From Legionella drozanskii LLAP-1 (lineage in GTDB: Bacteria; Pseudomonadota; Gammaproteobacteria; Legionellales; Legionellaceae), in contig NZ_LNXY01000020.1 in NCBI RefSeq assembly GCF_001467585.1, positions 497,700 to 561,699 on the forward strand: 64,000 nt of DNA, given 5' to 3'. Both the position numbers and the translations under genes were made by a program. Every line of letters begins with the position of its first letter. Within the stretch, counting starts at the first letter, position 1. Below the pieces are notes generated by a model. The model saw only the letters and a list, made by a program, of their open reading frames with translations, did not search any database and was not told where the DNA came from. Positions 17,027-25,523 of this stretch are shown piece after piece.

Positions 17027-17590
17027 TTATTTAAAGCCAGGAGTATCTCTCATCGAGAAACCAACGGTTAAATTTTCACAATCTTCACCCAATTTTTTTA
17101 AAAGTCTTTCTGGAGAAAGAACCATACGATTTTTAAAGAAAAAACCTTCACCATCAAATTTGAATTTTCTCCGCCAAGGGTCACAAATTATTGCCTCTTT
17201 ATTCCATTTTTGGGGGGCATTTATTGGTGTGTCAGTATCCCTTCCAAGAACAACAAAATTATGAGTAGGTATCGATACTAGTTCTAGATGCGTTATTCCC
17301 TGTTCGCGCAGATAGAGGAAAGCTAAGGCTGCCATTTCTTGGCAGTTTCCAGCTCCAGCTTCCCTAGCGATAAGGGCTAGGAGCTGAACAATTTTAAACT
17401 TTGCTTCCTCACTATTTTTCTCTTCAATTGCAGCTAATCTTTGATCTCTATTAGTTTGATTTAAGCGACGAATTGCTTCTTCGCGACCATCAAAAAATTT
17501 GCTGTTATCTCTATTTGTAGATCCCCAAGGACATTGCTCGTGGACATGGTCACAGGCCGAGAGGGCTATTTTAGTATATTTCTCTTTCAT
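17027..17590 (-). CDS. Candidate Cys-His-Asp enzyme (papain/transglutaminase-like), possible effector
   Basis: The ATG at 17590 gives 187 residues; a TTG 14 codons upstream is an alternative and neither has a clear ribosome site. The centre shows the ordered triad of papain/transglutaminase-fold proteins: AGNCQEMAALAFLYL (Cys about residue 83, at the start of a helix), THNFVVLG (His about 110, in a strand) and IICDPWRRK (Asp about 134). This Cys-helix, His-strand, Asp-Pro-Trp arrangement is shared by cysteine proteases, deamidases and transglutaminase-like effectors. There is no signal peptide, which points to a cytosolic or Dot/Icm-secreted protein rather than a periplasmic one. The exact family is not recognised. 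Confidence 0.6.
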   Translation of the reverse strand: MKEKYTKIALSACDHVHEQCPWGSTNRDNSKFFDGREEAIRRLNQTNRDQRLAAIEEKNSEEAKFKIVQLLALIAREAGAGNCQEMAALAFLYLREQGITHLELVSIPTHNFVVLGRDTDTPINAPQKWNKEAIICDPWRRKFKFDGEGFFFKNRMVLSPERLLKKLGEDCENLTVGFSMRDTPGFK

Positions 17591-17761
17591 ATTATCATAA
17601 TTAATAACAAGCTGAACGATATTATACCTCAAAAATGGAAAGAGGGGGGAAGTTGATTTTATTAAAATTAAGTGGTGATTATTCTATTTTTCGGTTATCA
17701 AAATTTATCACCATCGAAAGTATCCGTCTCATTTGATCTCAATAACTTACGGATCTATGAT

Positions 17762-18775
17762 CTAATATTCAATTTGATCTAATAGTTCAATCTGTTCATT
17801 TAGATTTGTAATTTGGGTTTGCCAATAGACAGGCGTATTAAACCATGGAAAACTCAAAGGGAATGCAGGATCAATCCAGCGTTTTGCGAGCCACCCAGGA
17901 TAATGCAGCATGCGTAGGGTACGTAATACCTCGATTAAATGACGTTCGCGAGGGTTAAAATCATGAAATTCACAATAACCCTGTAAAATCTTCGTCAGTT
18001 GCCTATCCATTTGTTTTGGGTCTCCAGAAAGTAACATCCAAATATCTTGTATCGCTGGGCCCGTGAGGCAATCGTCAAAGTCCACAATATGAGGTCCTGA
18101 TTCGCTCCATAATACATTTCCTGCATGGCAATCACCATGCAAACGTATTTGATCAATCTGACCTATGAATTTAAATATCTGATTGATTTTTTGTAAGGCT
18201 GTTTCGACTGTATTGCAAAAATTAGGTTTTAAATAATCAGGAATAAAGTTGTTTTCAATGAGATATTCGTAGGGATTATGGCCGTAACTTTGGATAGTTA
18301 ATTGGATGCGATGCTGAAATTTTTTGGGCGCACTAACTCTATGTAAGCGTCCTATAAAGCGGCCCATCCATTCTAGTTGTTCGCTATTATCCAATTCTAG
18401 TGCGCGACCGCCGCGTCTAGGAAAGAGTGCGAATCTGAAATCACTATGATGGTGTAAAGTTTTATTGTTTATAATTAGGGGGGCAATAACGGGAATTTCA
18501 TGTTCCACTAACTCAAGTGTGAACTGATGTTCCTCTAAAATAGCGGCTGTACTCCAGCGATGAGGTCTATAAAATTTAACGATGAGGGGTTCAGCATCTT
18601 CGATTCCTATTTGATAAACACGGTTTTCGTAGCTATTGAGTGCGAGTAGGCTGCCTGTGCAAACAAAACCTATACTTTCAATTGCGTCCAAAATAACATT
18701 AGGATCAAGTCGCTCATAAGGGGTTTGATTCTCGTGATTCAAATGTGAATCCTGATGGTAGGTATGTAAATGCAT
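17762..18775 (-). CDS. srkA: Stress response serine/threonine kinase of the SrkA/YihE (RdoA) type
   Basis: The 337-residue protein matches the SrkA family in length and layout. The N-terminal domain has YENRVYQIGIEDAEPLIVKFYRP, with the ATP-anchoring lysine. The C-terminal lobe has LHGDCHAGNVLW (catalytic-loop Asp, Asn) and IVDFDD (metal-binding Asp). RWIDPAFP and PWFNTPVYW near the end are also typical. SrkA kinases are eukaryote-like small kinases linked in E. coli to the Cpx envelope stress response and survival. In E. coli dsbA follows; here no dsb gene is adjacent, although a DsbB-like gene lies about 9 kb away. The gene appears to stand alone. Confidence 0.92.
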   Translation of the reverse strand: MHLHTYHQDSHLNHENQTPYERLDPNVILDAIESIGFVCTGSLLALNSYENRVYQIGIEDAEPLIVKFYRPHRWSTAAILEEHQFTLELVEHEIPVIAPLIINNKTLHHHSDFRFALFPRRGGRALELDNSEQLEWMGRFIGRLHRVSAPKKFQHRIQLTIQSYGHNPYEYLIENNFIPDYLKPNFCNTVETALQKINQIFKFIGQIDQIRLHGDCHAGNVLWSESGPHIVDFDDCLTGPAIQDIWMLLSGDPKQMDRQLTKILQGYCEFHDFNPRERHLIEVLRTLRMLHYPGWLAKRWIDPAFPLSFPWFNTPVYWQTQITNLNEQIELLDQIEY

Positions 18776-18933
18776 TATACAGGTTTTTGCGGTAAGCGTA
18801 GGTTAAATATAATGAGTCTGACTTCAATTGAACCTCTCTAGTATCATACCTCAAATAATTCTAGCACTTTAGAGTAAGTTCAAGGCATACTAAAAGTGAA
18901 GTGGATTTCTTATCTAATAAAAAAGGAAAAAAC

Positions 18934-19191
18934 ATGAAAAAAACATTCTCTTTAGTAGTGGGTGCAGGTTTAATTTTAGCGGCCTCAGCAAGCTTTGCAG
19001 CGACCAAAACCAATTTAACTAATAATTGGATTTGTACCACCAATGCTAGCAGCGCTGCGACAGATGTCGACAAAGCCGCTGATGATAAGATGGCCAAAAC
19101 AGCAGCCTCAGCAGCAAAAGCCTATGCTTATGCAGCGCAAAATTGTCGAGATTGCACCAAGATTACCTGTGAAGCCCAAGCTAATCAATAA
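18934..19191 (+). CDS. Small secreted alanine-rich protein
   Basis: The ATG at 18934 has AAAGGAA upstream and opens a clean Sec signal peptide (MKKTFSLVVGAGLILAASAS, cleavage after FAA). A GTG 11 codons upstream would spoil the signal. The mature part of about 63 residues is Ala-, Lys- and Asp-rich (KAADDKMAKTAASAAKAYAY) and carries four cysteines, two near each end, suggesting disulphides in the periplasm. The family is not recognised. It has its own strong terminator five bases after the stop and is thus probably a single-gene unit, perhaps well expressed. Confidence 0.75.
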   Translation: MKKTFSLVVGAGLILAASASFAATKTNLTNNWICTTNASSAATDVDKAADDKMAKTAASAAKAYAYAAQNCRDCTKITCEAQANQ

Positions 19192-19195
19192 TTAG

Positions 19196-19234
19196 AAAGG
19201 AGTTTACCTTCCAGAAAGGTAAGCTCCTTTTTAT
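19196..19234 (+). terminator. Strong intrinsic terminator
   Basis: A stem of AAAGGAG-TTTACCTT with AAGGTAA-GCTCCTTT, a four-base loop and a following T-run sits immediately after the small secreted protein gene. Confidence 0.88.
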
Positions 19235-19570
19235 TGTCTTATTCTGCCCTAATCTCTGTTAGCCTTAACACCTTTAATAGATTTGTATTGTTAATTCAAT
19301 AGAGGTTAAAAAGGCTTAAAGTAGGGAATAAAACTAACTCGAAATCTTTTTTACCATTGACTCATTCTCTTTATTAAATTCTTTTATAAAGTCTATAAAC
19401 AGCTGTAATTTTTTGGGCAAATTTTTCTATTTGGACCAATAGGTAAAACTAAGATTTAAAATTGATCTATTGCAGGAGGAAATAAATAATTAACCCACCT
19501 TGTACAATTTCTTTCTCAATGATAAAATTTGCCCTCATTGACTAAAATATATTCATTTCGGAGTCTGTTT
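19235..19570. other. Gap without recognisable gene
   Basis: This AT-rich stretch contains no convincing reading frame or RNA. It presumably holds the promoter of the gene starting at 19571. Confidence 0.5.
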
Positions 19571-20131
19571 ATGGCCTTATCTTTTTTCCGCGCGCTAAAC
19601 CCCGTATCAGATAAATCTGGTATCCAATATTCTCTAGCACATGGTAATGACTGCCAAGGAAAGGAAATGCTGGATGCAAGTGTCTGGGAGAGTATCCGCA
19701 ATGCTTTTATGAAGGATTTGGGGTATATAGAGGCTTTGCAAGCCACCTTTGATATTTTGGTGGGTGAGCATTATGATTTGACTTTAAAAGGAAAGGATAA
19801 TCAAAAAGGTGGCGCAAAAGGTATCTTGGATTTCTTTATTCTTCCCTTGGTTGCGAGAAAATTGATAGCTGATACCCTTTTAAAGGAACGAGATAACTCT
19901 GATTTTGTCAACGCTTTAGCCTGGCTAATCGCTATTCCAATAGAGATGGTAAGATTTGGTGCAGGCATAGTGTTAACTTTGCTGTTAGCCCCAGTTGTTG
20001 CAATAGTCCATAGCCTGAGGGCTTGTGGAGATGCTTTAATCGAAGCAGGAACTTACAAAGGTTTAGGTGGGTCAGGGTTTAGATACGATGAACTAGAAGG
20101 GGCAGAAATAGTGAGATTAAGCTCTTTTTAG
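19571..20131 (+). CDS. Unknown protein with one long hydrophobic region
   Basis: The ATG at 19571 (CGGAG upstream) is preferred to a frame 14 codons longer that has no ribosome site. The 186-residue product starts with a hydrophobic-aromatic stretch (MALSFFRAL), has a polar, Gly/Lys-rich middle (LTLKGKDNQKGGAKG), and then a hydrophobic segment of about 45 residues (about 120-160, ALAWLIAIPIEMVRFGAG followed by IVLTLLLAPVVAIV) that could make one or two membrane helices. The C-terminus is acidic and ends in RLSSF. I do not recognise the family. Legionella encodes many such short membrane-associated proteins, some of which are effectors, but nothing here proves it. Confidence 0.6.
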   Translation: MALSFFRALNPVSDKSGIQYSLAHGNDCQGKEMLDASVWESIRNAFMKDLGYIEALQATFDILVGEHYDLTLKGKDNQKGGAKGILDFFILPLVARKLIADTLLKERDNSDFVNALAWLIAIPIEMVRFGAGIVLTLLLAPVVAIVHSLRACGDALIEAGTYKGLGGSGFRYDELEGAEIVRLSSF

Positions 20132-20233
20132 CAACTAACTCAATTTTAGTTGACCGTATTATTAGGCAATAGGATTACCCCGCTGTAATCCCACAATAAA
20201 TCTTACAGGCAATCCGTTAACGGTAAAAATGGT

Positions 20234-20270
20234 AAAAATGCTCAAAACTACAATCCCTGGGCATTTTTAT
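20234..20270. terminator. Hairpin between convergent genes
   Basis: AAAAATGCTC pairs with GGGCATTTTT (one G-T pair) around a 15-base loop, with T-rich ends on both strands. It lies between two convergent genes and could end both transcripts. Confidence 0.6.
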
Positions 20271-20323
20271 CTATTTGATAATTTTCATTGGTACTAAGGA
20301 GAGACCCCCTGTTGAAGTTCGTT

Positions 20324-22549
20324 TTATTCAAGCGTGAATGGTTTTTTTTCTGAAAATGATTGGATTAGTTGTTCAAAATCCTCTTGGTCTTCAAATTCAG
20401 ATTCTAAATCGTCTTTGAATTCTTCTTCAGCAGCTAGGCTTTTCATTCTGGTGCAATCCAAAGCCTCTATTAAACGTTCTGTATTGTCTGGATCAAGAAG
20501 TTGATATTCATCAATTTCTGCTATTCGATCTAATAATTTACACTCAAGCAACAAATTACCAATATAAAGTCGCTCATCCAGATTGGATCCATGAATTAAT
20601 AGTGGTAATACATCAAGTTTCTGGGCGTTGGCGAGTTTTATTATGATTGAAGCCAAATTAGTTGCTTGTTCTGGATATTTAATAATTGCATCTCGTACAT
20701 CTTTTTCCAGCCACCTGGCGAGCAATCCTTGCTGCTCAAGAGCATTAAGCTGCTTAAAATTATCTTCGATCAAACTTAAATTAGTAAGTATTAATTGTCT
20801 AAAATAATCCTGTTCCTCCAAATTTCCAATTTGCCATTTAATAATCGACTTACAAATTCTGGTTGAATGTTCGGGATGAGTTAACACGGCTTTCAGGAAA
20901 TCATCCTGAAATAAATTGTTAATTTTTAGAGTCATTAATGTGTTTAGTAGTTGCAGAGCTAATTCTGAATGCTCGATTAAAACTTTATTAATCACATCGT
21001 TGGATAGAACAGCTTCTCTTTGTAAAAATAGTGTTCTTGATACTAACTCTCGTGAATGAGCAGGATTTTTTATAATGGCTTCACGTAAAAAAGGGACATA
21101 TAACAATTTATAGTCTTTAAGAAGATAAATACCTTGTAACAATGAACTAAGATATTCAGAACTTTCATTACTGAAATATTCCCCATTAATTTGTGCTAAA
21201 GAAATAATTAAATCACTTTTATTATTTTCAAATGCAAAATCGACTAGTTTATTTCCTTTTTCAACATCTAGATTAGCTAATCTTAGAAATGAAGTGAGCT
21301 TTGTATTAGGTATAACCTTCAATAAATCAAGAGCATATTCCCAATTATTTTCAAAGGCTTGCCTGAACTCAAGAACCTGAGTTGGAACAATTTCATCTTC
21401 CTTTTCAACAACATCCGAGGGAGAGGTTACATTAATACCTTTTAATACCTCAGAAAACTCTGGCTTATCATACATAAGATCACGTGCTGTTTTCTTAATC
21501 CCACCTGGATAAATTGCTAATAAATCAGGATTTGCGCCCGCCTCCAATAAAAGGATAGCAGCGGGCACATTACCTCTTGAAACCGCAATATGTAAAGCTG
21601 TCTCATGTTTATATGAGTATGGAGTTGTTTTCCTAATTCTCATATTTACATCAGCACCATACTCTATTAATGATTTAAGCCAAGTAGTATCGGGGGATTG
21701 CGCTGCTAAAAACAGTTCATGCATCACCCTTCCTTTACCTTGCTTATGAATAAATAAACTTGGGTTGTATAGTTTACGGGATTGGTATTTATGTGTATTA
21801 CTATAATATTTGATAAGGCCTAACTCTTTCACTTTGATAGAATTGCTTTCTAAGTTTGGAACAACCCAGAGCTCCATTCCACCCTGACGAAAAATTTTCC
21901 AAATGGGCATTATTGCTGCTGCTAAATCATAATATATTGCGTCTTCACCATACTCTCTGTGATAGTCTTCAGACTGAAGCCATTTTTTATAAAATTTATC
22001 GAGGAGCGCTTTGGATTGGATATTTCCTTTTGCTGGCGAATAAAGCATCCAAAATTCAAGGTCACCTGGATGGACAGGATTATCTGTAAAAGCTGGAGCA
22101 TGAAAAGTTGAATAACTAGGAAGTTTCACCTTATCTAGCTCTGGCATAATATTGGAATCAAGGGTATAACCCCCTGAGGTATAGAGTAAAAACAAACTAA
22201 AAGCTACTTTAACGGTCACTCTGTCACGTATGGAATCTCTTGTTTTATCCAAACAGGTCGACAGTATGTCAATAAGATAATCTGTCTCAGATTGAAACTC
22301 AGGAGCCTCAGAGCAATTTTTAATATGAGATTCAATAGCAGCAACTTGTATCGGGTAATCCTTAAATTTATCTTTGTAATGTTCAACATGATCGTATAGA
22401 CACCAAAAGAAGATGGGATTATTTTTGTTCGCTTTTGCCATTTCTATTGGCCCAGCAATATCATGGCCTGGCACACCCACTCCAGGTATATTAGGCGGCC
22501 CAACCCAAATGTAATGCAGTGTAGGACTCTCGTCGTATTTTGATTGCAT
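20324..22549 (-). CDS. Glycosyltransferase-like protein with ankyrin repeats and helical C-terminus; candidate effector
   Basis: The 741-residue protein starts with a sugar-transferase domain (about 1-240): LHYIWVGPPNIPG near the start (compare the IHFIWIG of TcdA/TcdB-like and Gly_transf_sug enzymes) and AFSLFLLYTSGGYTLDSN at about 115-134. In that second motif the usual DXD is D-S-N here, so one metal-binding acid is replaced. About residues 275-365 hold two to three ankyrin repeats (ETALHIAVSRGNVPAAILLL, then EAGANPDLLA). The rest is an array of helical units with a recurring P-(A/E)-(H/Q) step: NPAHSRELV, HPEHSTRIC, YPEQATNLA. The tail is very acidic (EEEFKDDLESEFEDQEDFEQ). Eukaryotic-like ankyrins plus a toxin-like glycosyltransferase strongly suggest a Dot/Icm effector acting on a host protein; the target is unknown. 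Confidence 0.75.
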   Translation of the reverse strand: MQSKYDESPTLHYIWVGPPNIPGVGVPGHDIAGPIEMAKANKNNPIFFWCLYDHVEHYKDKFKDYPIQVAAIESHIKNCSEAPEFQSETDYLIDILSTCLDKTRDSIRDRVTVKVAFSLFLLYTSGGYTLDSNIMPELDKVKLPSYSTFHAPAFTDNPVHPGDLEFWMLYSPAKGNIQSKALLDKFYKKWLQSEDYHREYGEDAIYYDLAAAIMPIWKIFRQGGMELWVVPNLESNSIKVKELGLIKYYSNTHKYQSRKLYNPSLFIHKQGKGRVMHELFLAAQSPDTTWLKSLIEYGADVNMRIRKTTPYSYKHETALHIAVSRGNVPAAILLLEAGANPDLLAIYPGGIKKTARDLMYDKPEFSEVLKGINVTSPSDVVEKEDEIVPTQVLEFRQAFENNWEYALDLLKVIPNTKLTSFLRLANLDVEKGNKLVDFAFENNKSDLIISLAQINGEYFSNESSEYLSSLLQGIYLLKDYKLLYVPFLREAIIKNPAHSRELVSRTLFLQREAVLSNDVINKVLIEHSELALQLLNTLMTLKINNLFQDDFLKAVLTHPEHSTRICKSIIKWQIGNLEEQDYFRQLILTNLSLIEDNFKQLNALEQQGLLARWLEKDVRDAIIKYPEQATNLASIIIKLANAQKLDVLPLLIHGSNLDERLYIGNLLLECKLLDRIAEIDEYQLLDPDNTERLIEALDCTRMKSLAAEEEFKDDLESEFEDQEDFEQLIQSFSEKKPFTLE

Positions 22550-22692
22550 TATTTTATCCTTTATAAAAAAGGCTATTTTTTTATTTGAGGATCTTTAATG
22601 ATTATAGCAATTTGTTTGTAGGCCGGAGGGCCGGCTTTGCGAAATCTGAATTTTTTGAGACAATGAATTCGAAGCAAGCCCTATTTATTACG

Positions 22693-23829
22693 TTATATTT
22701 TGTAGTTGAGCGATATTTCAAGAACGTTAGCATGAAATCTCATTCTACCAACCGCATCTGAGGTATTTAATGGACGATCTAAACGTGTGTTGTTAAAGGC
22801 GTAAGAATACGCAACTTGTAAAGCGGCAGCGTCTGTGAATTTATAGGTTGTTCCTACAATGAGTGCTACTGCGTCATCGACGGGGAATGCCACTGTTCTA
22901 CCTTTTAATTTGGGCGCCCCCTCATCATAGATGACAGAACCTAGAAGACCCCATTTCGAATTGACTTGATAATTAGCACCTGCTTGAAATGCCCAGGTAT
23001 TATGATAGTGGACAGGAATCGGGATAGTTCCTCCACTCGCGACATTTTGCAAATAAACCGATTTTAAGATACCCCATTGGATATAAAATAATTTTAAACC
23101 TAAGGTCCATTTATCATTTAGCAGCCTAGTATATTCTGCTTTAGTCGTACCAGGTAGATAGAAGCGTGAAAAGCGAAAATTATCATTAATGATGCCCACT
23201 TGAGCAGTACTTATACCGAGATAATTAGTCACTAACCCGGAAAAATAAGCAAGCTTAAAGGAGTTTTTATCATCAAATTTATAAGAAAACCCAAGATCCC
23301 AACCATAATTCCAACTTTTAGATTGAGTGGTCACATTGCCAAAGTTTGATACAACAAAATCAAGATCTTCCTGATACACATAATTGGCAACAAAGCCTCC
23401 ACCTACTGCTAATTTATCTGACAGTTTATAAGTAATATGAGGGTTAATATCCACATCTCGAGTGATAAATTTAGTCACGTCATATCTTATTATGGAATTT
23501 TGGGGGTATTGAAAGTTTGTATAATAGGGATTACTTATATTTAAGCCGACAGCCACTTTATCATTGAGTCGTACAGCACCGTAAAAAAAAGGTAACGCAT
23601 CTGTTTCGGAAGATGATGCGCTCCCAATACCACCTTTAGCTATTCCAGTAAATTTAGCATAGGTATTAATGATAGGAGCACCAAATAAAACCTCGCTGTG
23701 TTTAACGGTGTTAGCATCCGTTGGATTGCGATAATTAAAACCAAAGAAATATTGAATAACATTTGCATAACTTAAAGTGGCAAATGTAAATAAAGTAGAA
23801 AAAACAACCAATCTTTTTGCTTTTTGCAC
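22693..23829 (-). CDS. FadL/OmpP1-type outer-membrane transporter
   Basis: The start is a GTG at 23829 with GGGAG upstream. The 378-residue protein has a signal peptide ending in LSYA. Barrel strands then follow, with FadL-family traits: a LPFFYGAVRLNDKVAVGLNI segment, DINPHITYKLSDKLAVGGGF, LGFSYKFDDKNSFKLAYFSG, and the C-terminal LEISLNYKI that suits BAM recognition. The normal FadL is about 420-450 residues and starts with a plug segment containing NPA; here the N-terminal plug is shortened. These proteins take up long-chain fatty acids or other hydrophobic compounds. It is divergent from the patatin gene, so substrate uptake and lipid hydrolysis may be linked (inference). Confidence 0.85.
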   Translation of the reverse strand: MQKAKRLVVFSTLFTFATLSYANVIQYFFGFNYRNPTDANTVKHSEVLFGAPIINTYAKFTGIAKGGIGSASSSETDALPFFYGAVRLNDKVAVGLNISNPYYTNFQYPQNSIIRYDVTKFITRDVDINPHITYKLSDKLAVGGGFVANYVYQEDLDFVVSNFGNVTTQSKSWNYGWDLGFSYKFDDKNSFKLAYFSGLVTNYLGISTAQVGIINDNFRFSRFYLPGTTKAEYTRLLNDKWTLGLKLFYIQWGILKSVYLQNVASGGTIPIPVHYHNTWAFQAGANYQVNSKWGLLGSVIYDEGAPKLKGRTVAFPVDDAVALIVGTTYKFTDAAALQVAYSYAFNNTRLDRPLNTSDAVGRMRFHANVLEISLNYKI

Positions 23830-24007
23830 CCTGAAGCTCCCTCTCAGTGTTTTCTAATCCAAAATGAATCTGATTTTTGATAGATGCAACACAGTATCCT
23901 ATATTAATCAAATCATGTCTGTCATATGCAGTGATTTGTAGCCAACAAATCTACAAAATCTATGCTTTACTATATAACATTGGATTTAAAAAGGAAAAGG
24001 AAAAGGA

Positions 24008-25150
24008 ATGACAATCAAGCATCAAAAGAATTTTATTAAAAGAATTTGCCTTGTTTTGCAAGGCGGAGGAAGTTTAGGTGTTTTCCAAGCAGGTGTTTTT
24101 GAAGGGTTAGTAGAATATGGCTTTACACCGAATTGGATTGGAGGTACTTCCATTGGTAGTATTAATGCCGCAATTATTGCAGGCAATAAGCCCCAAGAAA
24201 GGCTGCCAAAACTCAAGCAATTTTGGCAAACAATTGCGCAAAAAGATCTTTTTAATATTGAATCAAGTATGCCAGATCCTCTGAGAAAAATTTATAGTCA
24301 TTGGTATATAAATACAGCACTTTTTTTTGGGATACCCCAGTTTTTTACTCCAGTAGTACCCATGTTTTTCACTCCTTTCATGGCAGAACAGATTGACAGT
24401 TTTTATGATTTAACTCCTTTAAGTAATTTGCTGCAGGAACTAATTGATTTTGATTATCTCAATAAAGGGAAAATCCGTGTAAGTCTTGGTGCTACAAACG
24501 TAATTACTGGCGAAATAGATTATTTTGACAGTCGATGTGGAAAAATTAGATTAGAGCATGTAATAGCAAGCAGCGCTTTGCCTCCGGCTTTTCCTCCAAT
24601 AAAAGTGAATGATAGCTATTATTGGGACGGGGGGATTTACTCAAATACGCCCTTAGATGTTGTGCTAGACGATTCCCCCCGAGTAAATACACTCTGTTTT
24701 ATGGTTGATTTATGGGAGAGAAAGGGATATTTACCAAAGTCGCTGGATGAGGTTGTCTTGCGGCAAGAAGATATTAAATTTGCAAGCCGCTCAGAAGAGC
24801 GCAGGAGAAATTATCTTGAAAAACATAATTTACGAAGAATAATTTCGACTTTTTATAAACAATTACCTAAGCATCTACAAGATTTGCCATCCTATAAAGC
24901 GATGGCTCTACTGGGTTGCACGACGCATATGGATATTGTGCAGTTAACTTATCGCCCCAAAAAATGGGAAGTGTCAAAGAAAGTTGTAGATTTTTCTGAA
25001 TCCACAATGCGCGAACGCTGGATTCAAGGTTACCAAGAAGCAGTGAGAGCATGTAAACAAGCTGAGTGGTCAAAAGCCAAGCATCAAGATACTGGCGTTA
25101 ATCTCTTTATCCTACCTCCCATAACCGACGGACAGGACTCGGGATTGTAG
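24008..25150 (+). CDS. Patatin-like phospholipase with DUF3734-type C-terminus
   Basis: The 380-residue protein has all patatin hallmarks: the oxyanion-hole loop QGGGSLGVFQAG (about 18-29), the nucleophile elbow GGTSIGS (Ser about 48) and the dyad Asp in DGGIYSNTP (about 207). The region after about 260 (DIKFASRSEERRRNYLEKH and LTYRPKKWEVSKKVVDFSES) matches the DUF3734 extension of many bacterial patatin-like proteins. Such enzymes cleave acyl esters of phospholipids. There is no signal peptide. Legionella species encode many patatins, some of them Dot/Icm substrates (VpdA-C, VipD) and others involved in lipid turnover; the DUF3734 type is not specifically an effector class. An AAAAGGAAAAGGA ribosome site precedes the ATG. 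Confidence 0.9.
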   Translation: MTIKHQKNFIKRICLVLQGGGSLGVFQAGVFEGLVEYGFTPNWIGGTSIGSINAAIIAGNKPQERLPKLKQFWQTIAQKDLFNIESSMPDPLRKIYSHWYINTALFFGIPQFFTPVVPMFFTPFMAEQIDSFYDLTPLSNLLQELIDFDYLNKGKIRVSLGATNVITGEIDYFDSRCGKIRLEHVIASSALPPAFPPIKVNDSYYWDGGIYSNTPLDVVLDDSPRVNTLCFMVDLWERKGYLPKSLDEVVLRQEDIKFASRSEERRRNYLEKHNLRRIISTFYKQLPKHLQDLPSYKAMALLGCTTHMDIVQLTYRPKKWEVSKKVVDFSESTMRERWIQGYQEAVRACKQAEWSKAKHQDTGVNLFILPPITDGQDSGL

Positions 25151-25222
25151 TCTTAACACTGAGCGACCCGCTAAAGGTCAATCGATGATGGTCATTACCA
25201 GAGTTAGTAAATTTTTAGTTAT

Positions 25223-25357
25223 TTATTTCTTTTTATCATTCCGCTGATGTGTATTTTTGCTAGATTTATCATCTGGATGCACGAGATTATGTTCGTCACG
25301 ACGACGTGCATCTTGTGATTCATCCTTGAATTTTTCACTTTTCTTATCATGCGACAT
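25223..25357 (-). CDS. Small charged protein of unknown function
   Basis: A 44-codon frame has AAGGAG seven bases before its ATG. The product is almost entirely charged or polar (MSHDKKSEKFKDESQDARRR at the start, DDKSSKNTHQRNDKKK at the end), without signal peptide, and probably disordered. The strong ribosome site and position alone in a 370-bp gap make it likely real. Its make-up resembles small stress or nucleic-acid-binding proteins, which is not evidence of function. Confidence 0.55.
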   Translation of the reverse strand: MSHDKKSEKFKDESQDARRRDEHNLVHPDDKSSKNTHQRNDKKK

Positions 25358-25523
25358 GAGAATCTCCTTAATTATCTAAATGCAATCCCTAGCTTAAGAT
25401 TAGGTTGGGTTTATTTAAAAGGCAAATTTGAGAGAAGTAAGCCCTGTATTGTAATTAAGTAAACACACAATTATAATCATTTAAATTGAGTAATTACTTA
25501 AATATAAAATTGGTGGTAAGCAT

